Assembly (NCBI GenBank): GCA_022570975.1
Contig: JACZYS010000085.1
Coordinates: 1 to 9,590, forward strand
Direction: 5' to 3'
Length of the DNA: 9,590 bases
Source: Candidatus Zixiibacteriota bacterium
GTDB taxonomy: Bacteria; Zixibacteria; MSB-5A5; GN15; FEB-12
The position numbers were made by a program, and so were the translations under genes. Positions 1 through 6,805 of the stretch are shown one piece after another. Below the pieces are notes generated by a model, which was not told the DNA's origin, searched no databases, and saw nothing but the letters and a program-made list of their open reading frames with translations. Each line of letters begins with the position of its first letter. Positions within the stretch are counted from its first letter, which is position 1.

Positions 1-1
1 C

Positions 2-982
2 ATATTTGATTCTCTCGGTATGACAGAGACATCCTGGTTTCTTTCCAATCTGGATACAAACAATATTGCTGCTCCATACGGGTACAATGGTGTGAACCAT
101 TTTCGATATGCCTTTATGGGCATGCCATGGTATCCGCCTACACAATTAAAGACGAGCCCCCTGCAATTGGCAAAATTTATGATTCCTTTTATTCAAAATG
201 GACACAACGACACTCTTAACATTCTTGATAGTTCTACCCTTGAATTGATGACCACTGTGCAATACCCCGGAATCACCTACGGTTCAGGTCCGGTCGCAGA
301 GCACGGTTTAGGTCTATTTGAGAGAGAGATATTTGGCAGGACTGTCTGGGGCCACGGAGGAGGCTGGAACGGCGTTGCTACCTTGATGGTCTTCAGTCCT
401 GTGGAAAATATAGGCGCTATTGTGTTTGTAAATTTGGACTTCAGTACTCCAACTCTACAGAGAACCGTGATGGACGGAATTGCGAATAATATGTTTAATT
501 TTGCGGCTTCTTTTGACTCCGATTCTGATAGTGTCCATGATGGCTGGGATAACTGCCCTGACATTCCCAACCCCGACCAAACCGATACAGATGGGGATGG
601 TTTGGGAGATGCTTGCGATGATTGCACTGACAGCGACGGCGACGGGTTTGGGGACCCCGGATTCCCCGTGAATATTTGTCCTGAAGACAACTGCCCTGAC
701 TCAGCCAATCCCGACCAGTTAGACACAGATGGCGACGGTTTGGGAGATGCATGTGATAATTGCACCTGTGAAATAGCAGGAGATTTTAACCATACCGGAG
801 ATTTGAATATTGTTGACCTTACAGTTACAGTCAATTGGATGTTTAAGGGCGGTGCTGACCCTTTCTGCCTGAATGTGGCAGACGTAAACGGATCTTGTTC
901 TGTTGATGTAGCTGACTTAACCTACCGAGTAAATTACATGTTCAAAAGAGGCCCAGATTTGGTTTGTGGCTGTGTTGAATAA
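2..982 (+). CDS. Beta-lactamase-family serine hydrolase with TSP3 repeats and dockerin-like tail (5' partial)
   Basis: The frame is open to the left window edge, so the ATG at 20 is internal and the N-terminal half, including the expected SxxK serine and the YxN motif, lies outside. Numbered from that ATG, residues 1-160 match the C-terminal part of the class C beta-lactamase/penicillin-binding-like hydrolase family (PF00144). LGMTETSW follows the usual pattern, and HGGGW at 112-116 sits where the KTG-equivalent HxG motif belongs, followed by a beta-strand ending IGAIVFVNLD. Residues 166-202 and 204-248 are two Asp-rich, Cys-containing thrombospondin type 3 calcium-binding segments (DTDGDGLGDACD twice). 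Residues 254-312 hold two dockerin-like EF-hand helices (DFNHTGDLNIVDLT, DVNGSCSVDVADLT). The protein is therefore probably extracytoplasmic. The substrate cannot be told: peptidoglycan peptide, ester and beta-lactam are all possible in this family. Whether it is catalytically intact cannot be judged from this fragment. Confidence 0.85.
   Translation: MFDSLGMTETSWFLSNLDTNNIAAPYGYNGVNHFRYAFMGMPWYPPTQLKTSPLQLAKFMIPFIQNGHNDTLNILDSSTLELMTTVQYPGITYGSGPVAEHGLGLFEREIFGRTVWGHGGGWNGVATLMVFSPVENIGAIVFVNLDFSTPTLQRTVMDGIANNMFNFAASFDSDSDSVHDGWDNCPDIPNPDQTDTDGDGLGDACDDCTDSDGDGFGDPGFPVNICPEDNCPDSANPDQLDTDGDGLGDACDNCTCEIAGDFNHTGDLNIVDLTVTVNWMFKGGADPFCLNVADVNGSCSVDVADLTYRVNYMFKRGPDLVCGCVE
548..766 (+). repeat. 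Two TSP3 coding repeats (imperfect direct repeat, 138-nt offset)
   Basis: Copies at about 548-628 and 686-766 encode DNCPDIPNPDQTDTDGDG and DNCPDSANPDQLDTDGDG, each followed by LGDACD and a Cys. They are similar at the nucleotide level as well as in protein. The spacer between them encodes a shorter Asp-rich stretch (DSDGDGFGDPG). The Asp/Asn spacing is that of calcium-binding thrombospondin type 3 repeats, which act as a rigid linker between the enzyme domain and the dockerin-like tail. Confidence 0.8.
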
Positions 983-987
983 TCAGT

Positions 988-1017
988 AGGTCGGGGGTTC
1001 GACTCTTATCGCCGGGT
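988..1017 (+). other. tRNA 3'-end-like fragment before a T tract
   Basis: Just after the stop codon at 982, the sequence runs AGGTC, GGGGG, TTCGACT, CTTAT, CGCCGGG and then a run of T. This order (variable loop, T-stem, canonical TTCGANT loop, T-stem, acceptor strand) resembles a tRNA 3' end. However, the T-stem pairs poorly (one G-C, three G-T and one mismatch), and the 5' half of a tRNA is absent because coding sequence abuts it. It could be a relic attachment site or chance. The rest of 983-1295 holds no gene that I can support. Confidence 0.25.
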
Positions 1018-1162
1018 TTTTTGTGTGTAAAATTACAATCTAACAGCTAATATCTGTTTCGTTATTTCAAGTAATTGAGATTCAGATAAACTCCGCCAAT
1101 AATCCGTAGAAAATGTAAATTAGTATAGCATAATCCAGCTTCGAGGGGCTTATAGTAATCTC

Positions 1163-1190
1163 TTGACAGAATATGGGTTTTCCGTATATT
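1163..1190 (+). promoter_or_regulatory. Sigma-70-type promoter for the FG-GAP gene
   Basis: A consensus TTGACA at 1163-1168 and TATATT at 1185-1190 are separated by 16 nt. Transcription would start near 1197, giving a 5' leader of about 100 nt before the ATG at 1296. The gene's ribosome site is GAGG at 1287-1290, five bases before the ATG. I see no recognisable riboswitch in the leader. Confidence 0.6.
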
Positions 1191-1295
1191 TTATTGTCTA
1201 TTATTGAATAATCGATTTTGTTGGCCTCAAATAATCCATCATGAGCCGGCACCCTATGCAGAGGTCAATGATAAATCTTATCGGACGAGGTAACT

Positions 1296-2783
1296 ATGAA
1301 AAGAGTGCAAATTCTTCCAATTCCAATTGGACTTATTGCAATTTTGCTGATTATCGATACAGCATATATTTATCCACAGTGCCCTCCGGATCTAGTTTTC
1401 AGTAGTGAAATAGTGGCAGACGGGTTCGGCTACAAAGTATCCGGAGTGGGGGATGTGAATAATGATGGATTTGATGATCTGATTATTGGGGCGTACTCAA
1501 ATGATTCAGGCGGAACAGATGCAGGGAGAGCATACGTCTATTCGGGACAGAGTGGTAATCTGTTATTTACATTTACCGGAGAAGCTGCAGGTGATGCCTT
1601 TGGTGTTTCAGTTTCCGGAGCAGGTGACGTTAATAACGATGGATTTGATGATTTGATTGTCGGTGCTCCCTTAAATGCATTTGCTGGACTTGACGCAGGT
1701 CGGGCATATGTTTACTCAGGTCAAGACGGTAGCTTGCTATATACATTTACCGGTGAAGCTGCGGAGGATTACCTTGGTTCTTCGGTATCTAGTTGTGGGG
1801 ACGTAAACAATGACGGCTTTGATGATTTTCTTATTGGGTCATCTCGATGGGAAAATGGACGAGCATATGTATATTCTGGACAAAGCGGTACTCTAATTTA
1901 TACTCTTATTAGTCAAGAGTCAGAAGACTTATTTGGGAGAAATGTAGCGGGTGCTGGTGATGTCAATAATGACGGGATTGATGATTTTATTATTGGAGCC
2001 AACTTAGATTCGAATGGTGGATTTCGAGCCGGAAGGGCATATATTTATTCAGGATTAAACGGTAATTTGTTGTACACATTTACAGGTGAAGCTGCAGGGG
2101 ACCAGTTCGGATTCAGTGTTTCTGAAGCGGGAGACGTAAACAATGACAGTTTTGATGATTTGATTGTTGCCGCAATCTTCAATGACGCCAGTGGTACAAA
2201 TTCAGGTCGAGTGTATGTTTACTCAGGGATAGACGGTCAGCTTCTGCATATATTTACTGGTTATGCAAGAGGCGATTTACTAGGGTGGTCGGTATCTGGG
2301 GCAGGAGATATGAACAAAGACGGTTTTGATGATATAATAGTGGGAGCACCTGGTCAAGACGCTTTTGGCCATCGTACTGGACAGGCATATGTTTACTCAG
2401 GACAAAGCGGTGATTTGCTATACACATATACAGGAGAGGAAGCTGAAGATGCATTTGGAGTTTCTGTTTCCAACGGAGGAGATATGAATGACGACGGTAT
2501 CAATGACTTAATTGTTGGAGCACATACAAGGAGCAGAGGTGGATCGCAACCGGGTTGGGTCTATGTGTTTTATGGAAGGGAGTGGTTATGTGGTGATGCC
2601 AACGGAGATTCACTGGTTACATTCGATGATGTGAATTATCTAATAGATTTTTACTTTCATTCAGGTAGTGTGCCATTCTCATTTATTTCAAGCGACTTAA
2701 ATTGTGACGGTTCGGTTGATATAACTGATATTCTTTTCCTGGCCCGATATCTGAACGGCGGTGAGGAGCCTTGCTGTTTGTAA
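1296..2783 (+). CDS. Secreted FG-GAP seven-bladed beta-propeller protein with dockerin-like C-terminus
   Basis: The 495-residue protein begins with a lysine/arginine-led hydrophobic segment (residues about 1-26, core IGLIAILLII), a likely signal peptide or N-terminal anchor. It then carries seven FG-GAP/integrin-alpha-type repeats. The calcium-loop motif DxNxDGxxD starts at residues 53, 111, 169, 222, 280, 338 and 396, so the period is 58 residues except for the third repeat, which is five shorter. Seven repeats fit one closed propeller. Residues about 432-495 form a dockerin-like pair (GDANGDSLVTFDDV and DLNCDGSVDITDIL) ending in CCL. The role is probably surface binding or structural; no catalytic residues are apparent. 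The tail resembles that of the upstream hydrolase, which suggests that both are handled by the same surface-attachment route (inference). The start is supported by GAGG five bases upstream and by the signal sequence. Confidence 0.9.
   Translation: MKRVQILPIPIGLIAILLIIDTAYIYPQCPPDLVFSSEIVADGFGYKVSGVGDVNNDGFDDLIIGAYSNDSGGTDAGRAYVYSGQSGNLLFTFTGEAAGDAFGVSVSGAGDVNNDGFDDLIVGAPLNAFAGLDAGRAYVYSGQDGSLLYTFTGEAAEDYLGSSVSSCGDVNNDGFDDFLIGSSRWENGRAYVYSGQSGTLIYTLISQESEDLFGRNVAGAGDVNNDGIDDFIIGANLDSNGGFRAGRAYIYSGLNGNLLYTFTGEAAGDQFGFSVSEAGDVNNDSFDDLIVAAIFNDASGTNSGRVYVYSGIDGQLLHIFTGYARGDLLGWSVSGAGDMNKDGFDDIIVGAPGQDAFGHRTGQAYVYSGQSGDLLYTYTGEEAEDAFGVSVSNGGDMNDDGINDLIVGAHTRSRGGSQPGWVYVFYGREWLCGDANGDSLVTFDDVNYLIDFYFHSGSVPFSFISSDLNCDGSVDITDILFLARYLNGGEEPCCL
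1425..2585 (+). repeat. Seven FG-GAP blade-coding tandem repeats, about 174-nt period
   Basis: Repeat units are recognisable in DNA as well as protein. The GAY-GT/ATG-AAY-AAY/AAR-GAY core begins at 1452, 1626, 1800, 1959, 2133, 2307 and 2481. GCATATGTTTACTCAGG-like text recurs in most blades, encoding AYVYSG. The third unit has a 15-nt in-frame shortening between the calcium loop and the GRAYVYSG strand. The similarity suggests relatively recent blade duplication. Confidence 0.8.
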
Positions 2784-2833
2784 TAGACATCTAAATTTTG
2801 AATCATAAAAAACCTCCATTCGGCGGTTGTCGG

Positions 2834-2862
2834 TTGAAATAGTTCTTCAAATTTGATATATT
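2834..2862 (+). promoter_or_regulatory. Promoter overlapping the start of the threonine aldolase gene
   Basis: TTGAAA at 2834-2839 and TATATT at 2857-2862 are 17 nt apart, a good sigma-70 arrangement. The expected transcription start, 6-8 nt past the -10 box, falls at 2868-2870, on the ATG itself (2869). No Shine-Dalgarno sequence precedes that ATG. The geometry implies a leaderless or nearly leaderless mRNA. Confidence 0.5.
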
Positions 2863-2868
2863 AAGCAG

Positions 2869-3897
2869 ATGCATATAATTGATCTCAGGTCAGATACTGT
2901 CACCCGTCCTTCCAAAGGAATGCTTGACGCCATGATCAAGGCCGAGGTTGGTGATGATGTTTTAGGTGATGACCCGACCGTTTTAGAATTGGAGTCTTAT
3001 GTAGCAGATTTATTTGGAGTGGAAGCTGCTCTTTTTCTGCCGTCGGGAACAATGGCCAATCAGATTGCAATCAAAGTCCTCTCAGTACCAGAGACTGAAC
3101 TTTTGTGTGAAAGAGAATGCCATGTTGTAAACTACGAAGTTGCCGGGCCGGCAGTGCATGCCAGACTTTTGATAAATTTATTGACAACCGAACGGGGGAT
3201 GATAACAGCGAAGATGGTTGAAGAAAATATTCGACCAATAAATGTTCACTGCCCGCTGACCAAGACCGTGTCTCTGGAAAATACTCATAACCGACATGGC
3301 GGAACAGTTCTCCCGCAGGATGAAATAATAAAAGTTCAAAAAGTTTGTAAGAAACATAATCTTGGGCTTCATCTTGATGGTGCCAGAATCTGGAATGCTC
3401 ATATTGCTACCGGAACAAGCCTGACAGATTTGGTCAAACCGTTTGACTCTGTTTCTGTTTGCCTTTCCAAAGGATTAGGCGCACCGGTGGGGTCATTGAT
3501 ATTAGGTGATCAGGAATTCAGAAAAAAATGTCACCGGCAAAGAAAATTATTTGGCGGCGCAATGAGACAGTCCGGGTATTTGGCCGCGGCCGGATTGTTT
3601 GCTCTGAAAAACAATATTGACGGGTTGAAAAATGACCACCAAAATGCCAGATTTTTGGCCGAAGAGCTCAGTCAGATAGAATTGTTTAAGATAGATTTAA
3701 GCCGGGTTGAGACAAATATTGTAATTATTGATATTGGTCAAGGGAAAACGGCCGAGGAAATTATTGACAGCTTGAACTCAGTGGGTATCAAAGTTGTTCC
3801 TTTTGGTCCGACCAGATTCAGAATGGTGACCCATCTTGATGTCTCAAGCGAAGATTGTAAAGAGGCGGTAGGCAGAATTAAGAAACTTTATGCCTGA
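2869..3897 (+). CDS. ltaE: Low-specificity L-threonine aldolase (PLP enzyme)
   Basis: This 342-residue protein belongs to the beta-eliminating lyase/threonine aldolase family (PF01212). It cleaves L-threonine or L-allo-threonine to glycine and acetaldehyde using pyridoxal phosphate in the cytoplasm. The N-terminal IDLRSDTVTRPS and GDDVLGDDPTV motifs are diagnostic. LENTHNRHGGTV (residues 137-147) is present, and LHLDGAR (167-173) carries the Asp and Arg that contact the cofactor and substrate. The Schiff-base lysine is K201 in LSKGLGAPVGS. The length is normal for the family and no domain is missing. The start at 2869 is forced by the conserved IDLRSDT just after it, although no ribosome site is visible and a promoter sits immediately upstream. 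It is monocistronic: the next gene is a tRNA with its own promoter. I cannot tell L- from L-allo-specificity from sequence alone. Confidence 0.93.
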   Translation: MHIIDLRSDTVTRPSKGMLDAMIKAEVGDDVLGDDPTVLELESYVADLFGVEAALFLPSGTMANQIAIKVLSVPETELLCERECHVVNYEVAGPAVHARLLINLLTTERGMITAKMVEENIRPINVHCPLTKTVSLENTHNRHGGTVLPQDEIIKVQKVCKKHNLGLHLDGARIWNAHIATGTSLTDLVKPFDSVSVCLSKGLGAPVGSLILGDQEFRKKCHRQRKLFGGAMRQSGYLAAAGLFALKNNIDGLKNDHQNARFLAEELSQIELFKIDLSRVETNIVIIDIGQGKTAEEIIDSLNSVGIKVVPFGPTRFRMVTHLDVSSEDCKEAVGRIKKLYA

Positions 3898-3945
3898 ATA
3901 AGTTGTTAAAGATTAGTAGTTTATAAGCAAATCGGAAAAAACCGC

Positions 3946-3974
3946 TTGCAATTTTGAGGATTCTTAAATAAAAT
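3946..3974 (+). promoter_or_regulatory. Promoter for tRNA-Gly
   Basis: TTGCAA at 3946-3951 and TAAAAT at 3969-3974, with 17 nt between them, place the transcription start near 3981, about 8 nt before the mature tRNA 5' end. This is a plausible dedicated tRNA promoter. Read-through into the methyltransferase gene is possible because no clear terminator follows the tRNA. Confidence 0.5.
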
Positions 3975-3988
3975 TAAAGTTCTGATAA

Positions 3989-4061
3989 GCGGGAGTAACT
4001 CAGCTGGTAGAGTCACAGCCTTCCAAGCTGTTGGTCGCGAGTTCGAACCTCGTCTCCCGCT
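3989..4061 (+). tRNA. tRNA-Gly(TCC)
   Basis: A complete cloverleaf can be folded by hand. The acceptor arm GCGGGAG/CTCCCGC pairs perfectly. The D-stem is ACTC/GAGT, the anticodon stem ACAGC/GCTGT with loop CTTCCAA (anticodon TCC at 4022-4024), and the T-stem GCGAG/CTCGT with loop TTCGAAC. The discriminator base is T4061, usual for bacterial tRNA-Gly. CCA is not encoded and must be added after transcription. In many bacteria this tRNA lies just before tRNA-Thr(GGT) and tuf; here 2.8 kb of other DNA intervenes. Confidence 0.97.
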
Positions 4062-4191
4062 CTTTATATGATGTCAAGCGTGGGGCAAATATGTGACCAA
4101 AATTTTGTTGATTAATTGCCAAATTTGAACAAGTTTAATGTTATGAAGTCTTAAATAAGGTAAATATAATTTTAGGAAGAAACGATTTCTC

Positions 4192-5277
4192 ATGGAATTT
4201 AGATTAGGTGAGCTTTTTTGTGGTCCAGGTGGTTTAGCGGTTGGTGCAAAGAGAGCGAAAGTATATTCTAATAATACCAAATTTTCAATTAAGCACGTAT
4301 GGGCAACAGATTTTGATAAGGATTCATGTGCCACTTATGCTAATAACGTATTTGATGGCAATCACAAGCAGGTAGTTTGCAAGGATATTAGAAAGCTGAA
4401 GTTTAAGAAGCTGGAAGAGATATCTGAAGTTGATGCATTATCCTTTGGGTTTCCCTGTAATGATTTTAGTATTGTAGGTGAACAGAAAGGAACTAGCGGT
4501 ACTTTCGGTCCCCTTTATAAACACTGTGTAAAAGCAGTAGAACATTTTAAGCCTAAATGGTTTTTGGCTGAAAATGTTGGAGGGTTACGGAATTCCAATG
4601 AAGGCAATGCCTTGACTAATATTCTCAATGAATTCGAAGCTGAAGGATATGACTTGTATCCACACTATTATCATTTCGAGAAATATCTTGTTCCTCAATC
4701 AAGGCATAGGATAATTATTATTGGGATTAAGAAAAACATCGGGAAGACTTTTCTCATTCCGAAGCCATTTTCTACAAATGGGAATCAATTGTCTTGCCGA
4801 GAAGCACTCAGTAATCCTCCAATAACTTTCGATATGCCAAATAGTGAGTTAACTAAGCAATCACCAAGAGTTGTGGAAAGATTAAAACACATTAGGCCAG
4901 GTGAAAATGCATTTACAGCTGATTTACCTAGCCATCTTAGACTGAATGTCAATGGTGTTAAAATCAGCCAGATTTATAAAAGGTTGGATCCAGATAAACC
5001 TGCTTATACAATTACTGGTAGCGGAGGCGGCGGAACACATGTATATCATTGGTCAGAAAACAGAGCACTAACTAATAGAGAAAGAGCTAGACTGCAAACC
5101 TTCCCAGATAATTTTGTTTTTCATGGAACTAAAGAAAGTGTGCGAAAGCAAATTGGAATGGCAGTACCTCCGAACTTTTCGAAAATAATTTTTGAAGCAG
5201 TTCTGAAGAGTTTTGCTAATATAAAATATAGAAATGTTGAGCAAAATTTAAAAAATCTACAACGGCCATCAATTTAG
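4192..5277 (+). CDS. C5-cytosine DNA methyltransferase of a type II restriction-modification system
   Basis: The 361-residue protein has the ordered C5-methyltransferase motifs (PF00145). Motif I is FCGPGG (9-14), binding S-adenosylmethionine. Motif II is WATDFD near 37-42. Motif IV is FPCNDFS with nucleophile C89. Motif VI is ENV (127-129) and motif VIII QSRHR (169-173). Motif IX is ALTNRERARLQTFP (302-315) and motif X QIGMAVPP (320-327). The target-recognition region lies between VIII and IX, about residues 190-295. Two motif positions differ from the common form: PCN in place of PCQ, and GMAVPP in place of GNAVPP. AGGAAG at 4174-4179, 12 nt before the ATG, is a reasonable if distant ribosome site. 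The gene leads a three-gene operon, ending TAG directly against the next ATG, and protects host DNA from the adjacent nuclease. The target sequence cannot be read from the protein. A possible -10 box (TATAAT, 4165-4170) lacks a convincing -35. Confidence 0.95.
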   Translation: MEFRLGELFCGPGGLAVGAKRAKVYSNNTKFSIKHVWATDFDKDSCATYANNVFDGNHKQVVCKDIRKLKFKKLEEISEVDALSFGFPCNDFSIVGEQKGTSGTFGPLYKHCVKAVEHFKPKWFLAENVGGLRNSNEGNALTNILNEFEAEGYDLYPHYYHFEKYLVPQSRHRIIIIGIKKNIGKTFLIPKPFSTNGNQLSCREALSNPPITFDMPNSELTKQSPRVVERLKHIRPGENAFTADLPSHLRLNVNGVKISQIYKRLDPDKPAYTITGSGGGGTHVYHWSENRALTNRERARLQTFPDNFVFHGTKESVRKQIGMAVPPNFSKIIFEAVLKSFANIKYRNVEQNLKNLQRPSI

Positions 5278-6255
5278 ATGTTATCTGAAAGCTTGTTTGA
5301 AGAAATTTTAATTGATCCAGTTAAGTCAGGGTCAAACCAGTTGTTTATCGTTTCTGGTTATGCAACTGCGACGATGGCAGTTAAACATATTTTCAAAGCT
5401 AAACAAATAAACAATAATGTGAAAGTAGATTTAGTTGTCGGGATGACTTCTAATGATGGGCTCTCTCTTAGCAATCATATAGGATTCAAGAAACTTGTAG
5501 AAACTGATCTCCAAGGAGCTTTTAGATGCAGTTATGTTTATCAGGGTTTTCCTGTTCATGCTAAAGTTTACTGTTGGTTAAAGGATGGATCACCCGTTTC
5601 TGGCTTTATTGGTTCTGCGAATTATACCCAGAGTGGTTTTGGTGAAAAGCGAAGAGAAGCTATGTCAACAATTGATCCTGCTGTAAGTTTGAGATACTTC
5701 AAGGAAATTGAAAAGGACACAATTTATTGCAACCACGACGATGTCGAAAATAGAATTAAGATTTATAGTGACAAAGGATTTTATGGGAAGAAGAAAGAAT
5801 CTGACCGTATTGTTGGTGATGTTTCAGTTCCTGCTTTTGACAGTCAAGGATTAGAATTTAAAACCTTGTCATTTCTCGACAATAAGGGTGATCTGCCACA
5901 AATCTCTGGATTGAATTGGGCTCATCGAAAAGAAAAATATAAAAGAGAACTAAACCAAGCCTATATTAGACTTACCGCTGAAATATACAGGTCAGATTTC
6001 TTCCCAGAAAGAGGGATTCACTTTACTATTCAGACTGATGACGGTAAAATACTGATTGCAACTAGGGCTCAACAGAGTGGGAAAGCAATTCATACACCAG
6101 CAAATAATAGTCTGATGGGTGAATACTTCCGTAACAGATTGGGACTTCCTTCTGGTGCGCTTGTTAGTAAGAAAGACTTAGAATCTTATGGACGTACAGA
6201 TGTCACTTTCTACAAAATTGAAGACGAAACCTATTTGATGGATTTTTCTGTATGA
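5278..6255 (+). CDS. NgoFVII-family type II restriction endonuclease (PLD nuclease plus B3-like DNA-binding domain)
   Basis: The 325-residue protein matches the NgoFVII/NgoAVII restriction endonuclease family. Residues about 1-165 form a phospholipase-D-type nuclease domain. It has a single HxK motif, VHAK (H94, K96), then GSANYTQSGF with N115, and a Glu at 127. One HxK per chain is known for BfiI/NgoAVII enzymes, where two subunits build one metal-independent active site. Residues about 215-325 resemble the B3-like specificity domain of this family (EYFRNRLGLP, YGRTDVTFYKI, and MDF near the end). It would cut DNA lacking the partner methylation. The ATG follows the methyltransferase TAG with no gap and no Shine-Dalgarno sequence, so translation is probably coupled. 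NgoFVII-family members I know of recognise GCSGC-like sites, but specificity here is not inferable. Host-side genes in this window do contain GCCGC/GCGGC. Confidence 0.9.
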   Translation: MLSESLFEEILIDPVKSGSNQLFIVSGYATATMAVKHIFKAKQINNNVKVDLVVGMTSNDGLSLSNHIGFKKLVETDLQGAFRCSYVYQGFPVHAKVYCWLKDGSPVSGFIGSANYTQSGFGEKRREAMSTIDPAVSLRYFKEIEKDTIYCNHDDVENRIKIYSDKGFYGKKKESDRIVGDVSVPAFDSQGLEFKTLSFLDNKGDLPQISGLNWAHRKEKYKRELNQAYIRLTAEIYRSDFFPERGIHFTIQTDDGKILIATRAQQSGKAIHTPANNSLMGEYFRNRLGLPSGALVSKKDLESYGRTDVTFYKIEDETYLMDFSV

Positions 6256-6672
6256 ATGATTGATAATTTATCAAAAGAACAACGATTGAGAAACATGAAA
6301 TCAATCAAGTCAAAGGATTCTAAACCTGAATTGAAGGTTAGAAAACTTGTTTACGCTTTAGGATTTCGGTATAGATTACACAAGAAAGACTTACCAGGAA
6401 AGCCAGATTTAGTATTTTCAAAGCAGAAAAAGATCATTTTGGTTCATGGGTGTTTTTGGCACGGTCATAATTGCAAAAGAGGCAAAGTCAATCCGAAAAC
6501 AAATGCAAATTATTGGTCCACAAAGATTTCCAAGAATATTTCGCGAGATAAATCGAACATAAGAAAATTGAGATCATTAGGATGGAAAATTTTAATAGTT
6601 TGGGAGTGTAAAATCAAGAATTTGGAACAAATTGAATCAAGAATTAGCAAATTCTTGTCGCAATCGACTTAA
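6256..6672 (+). CDS. vsr: Very short patch repair endonuclease (Vsr)
   Basis: The 138-residue protein aligns with E. coli Vsr almost position for position. The catalytic and metal-binding residues are present: E25, D51 in LPGKPDLVF, and H64-GCFW with F67, W68 and H69. The zinc-site residues H71 and C73 (HGHNC) and C118 (VWEC) are also there. Vsr nicks DNA 5' of the T in T:G mismatches created by deamination of 5-methylcytosine, starting short-patch repair with DNA polymerase I and ligase. Its place as the third gene of a C5-methyltransferase operon fits that job, with specificity presumably tuned to the partner's site. The ATG follows the TGA of the nuclease gene with no gap, and the Shine-Dalgarno sequence is weak or absent, so translation is probably coupled. 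The protein is slightly shorter than the 156-residue E. coli enzyme because its C-terminus is trimmed. Confidence 0.95.
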   Translation: MIDNLSKEQRLRNMKSIKSKDSKPELKVRKLVYALGFRYRLHKKDLPGKPDLVFSKQKKIILVHGCFWHGHNCKRGKVNPKTNANYWSTKISKNISRDKSNIRKLRSLGWKILIVWECKIKNLEQIESRISKFLSQST

Positions 6673-6692
6673 GCCGTTATTGTACAATGAGT

Positions 6693-6735
6693 TGATAGAA
6701 TACTTGAGTTAGTTTTGCTTGAGTATATCAATATT
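6693..6735 (+). terminator. Possible weak terminator of the restriction-modification operon
   Basis: TGATA and TACT (6693-6697 and 6701-6704, with a GAA bulge) can pair with AGTA and TATCA (6722-6730), followed by ATATTTT. The stem is all A/T-rich and the T run short, so this is a tentative call. It is the only hairpin I see between vsr and the next promoter. Confidence 0.25.
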
Positions 6736-6768
6736 TTAAATTAAAGCTGAATTTTGCTAAAATATGGC

Positions 6769-6798
6769 TTGACAATTATTTGGCTTGTGATTTATAAT
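6769..6798 (+). promoter_or_regulatory. Strong sigma-70 promoter for tRNA-Thr, tuf and rpsJ
   Basis: A perfect TTGACA at 6769-6774 and a perfect TATAAT at 6793-6798 are spaced by 18 nt. Transcription should start near 6805, giving a leader of about 72 nt before the mature tRNA-Thr. The consensus match suits high-level expression of EF-Tu. No terminator is seen between the tRNA and tuf, so a single transcript through rpsJ is likely. Confidence 0.75.
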
Positions 6799-6805
6799 AT
6801 AGGTT

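Noticed and set aside
277..834. Long minus-strand frame of 185 codons opposite the hydrolase/TSP3 gene
   Set aside because: Its Ser/Pro-rich repeats are the antisense of the Asp-rich TSP3 codons. The sense frame has clear domains, so this is a shadow.
1026..1037. Short palindrome TGTAAAATTACA
   Set aside because: It is a single A/T-rich 12-mer, well upstream of the promoter at 1163 and not repeated. It is too weak to call an operator.
1425..2585. Regularly spaced repeats considered as a CRISPR array
   Set aside because: The period is about 174 nt, the repeats are in frame, and they encode FG-GAP blades. There are no cas genes.
2806..2828. Hairpin AACC-T-CC/GG-C-GGTT with an adjacent run of A
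   Set aside because: In the plus direction it has no T tract after it. It would be a terminator only for minus-strand transcription, and no minus-strand gene ends there.
4074..4334. Minus-strand 86-codon frame overlapping the methyltransferase start
   Set aside because: It overlaps motif I of the methyltransferase on the other strand and shows no domain or ribosome site.
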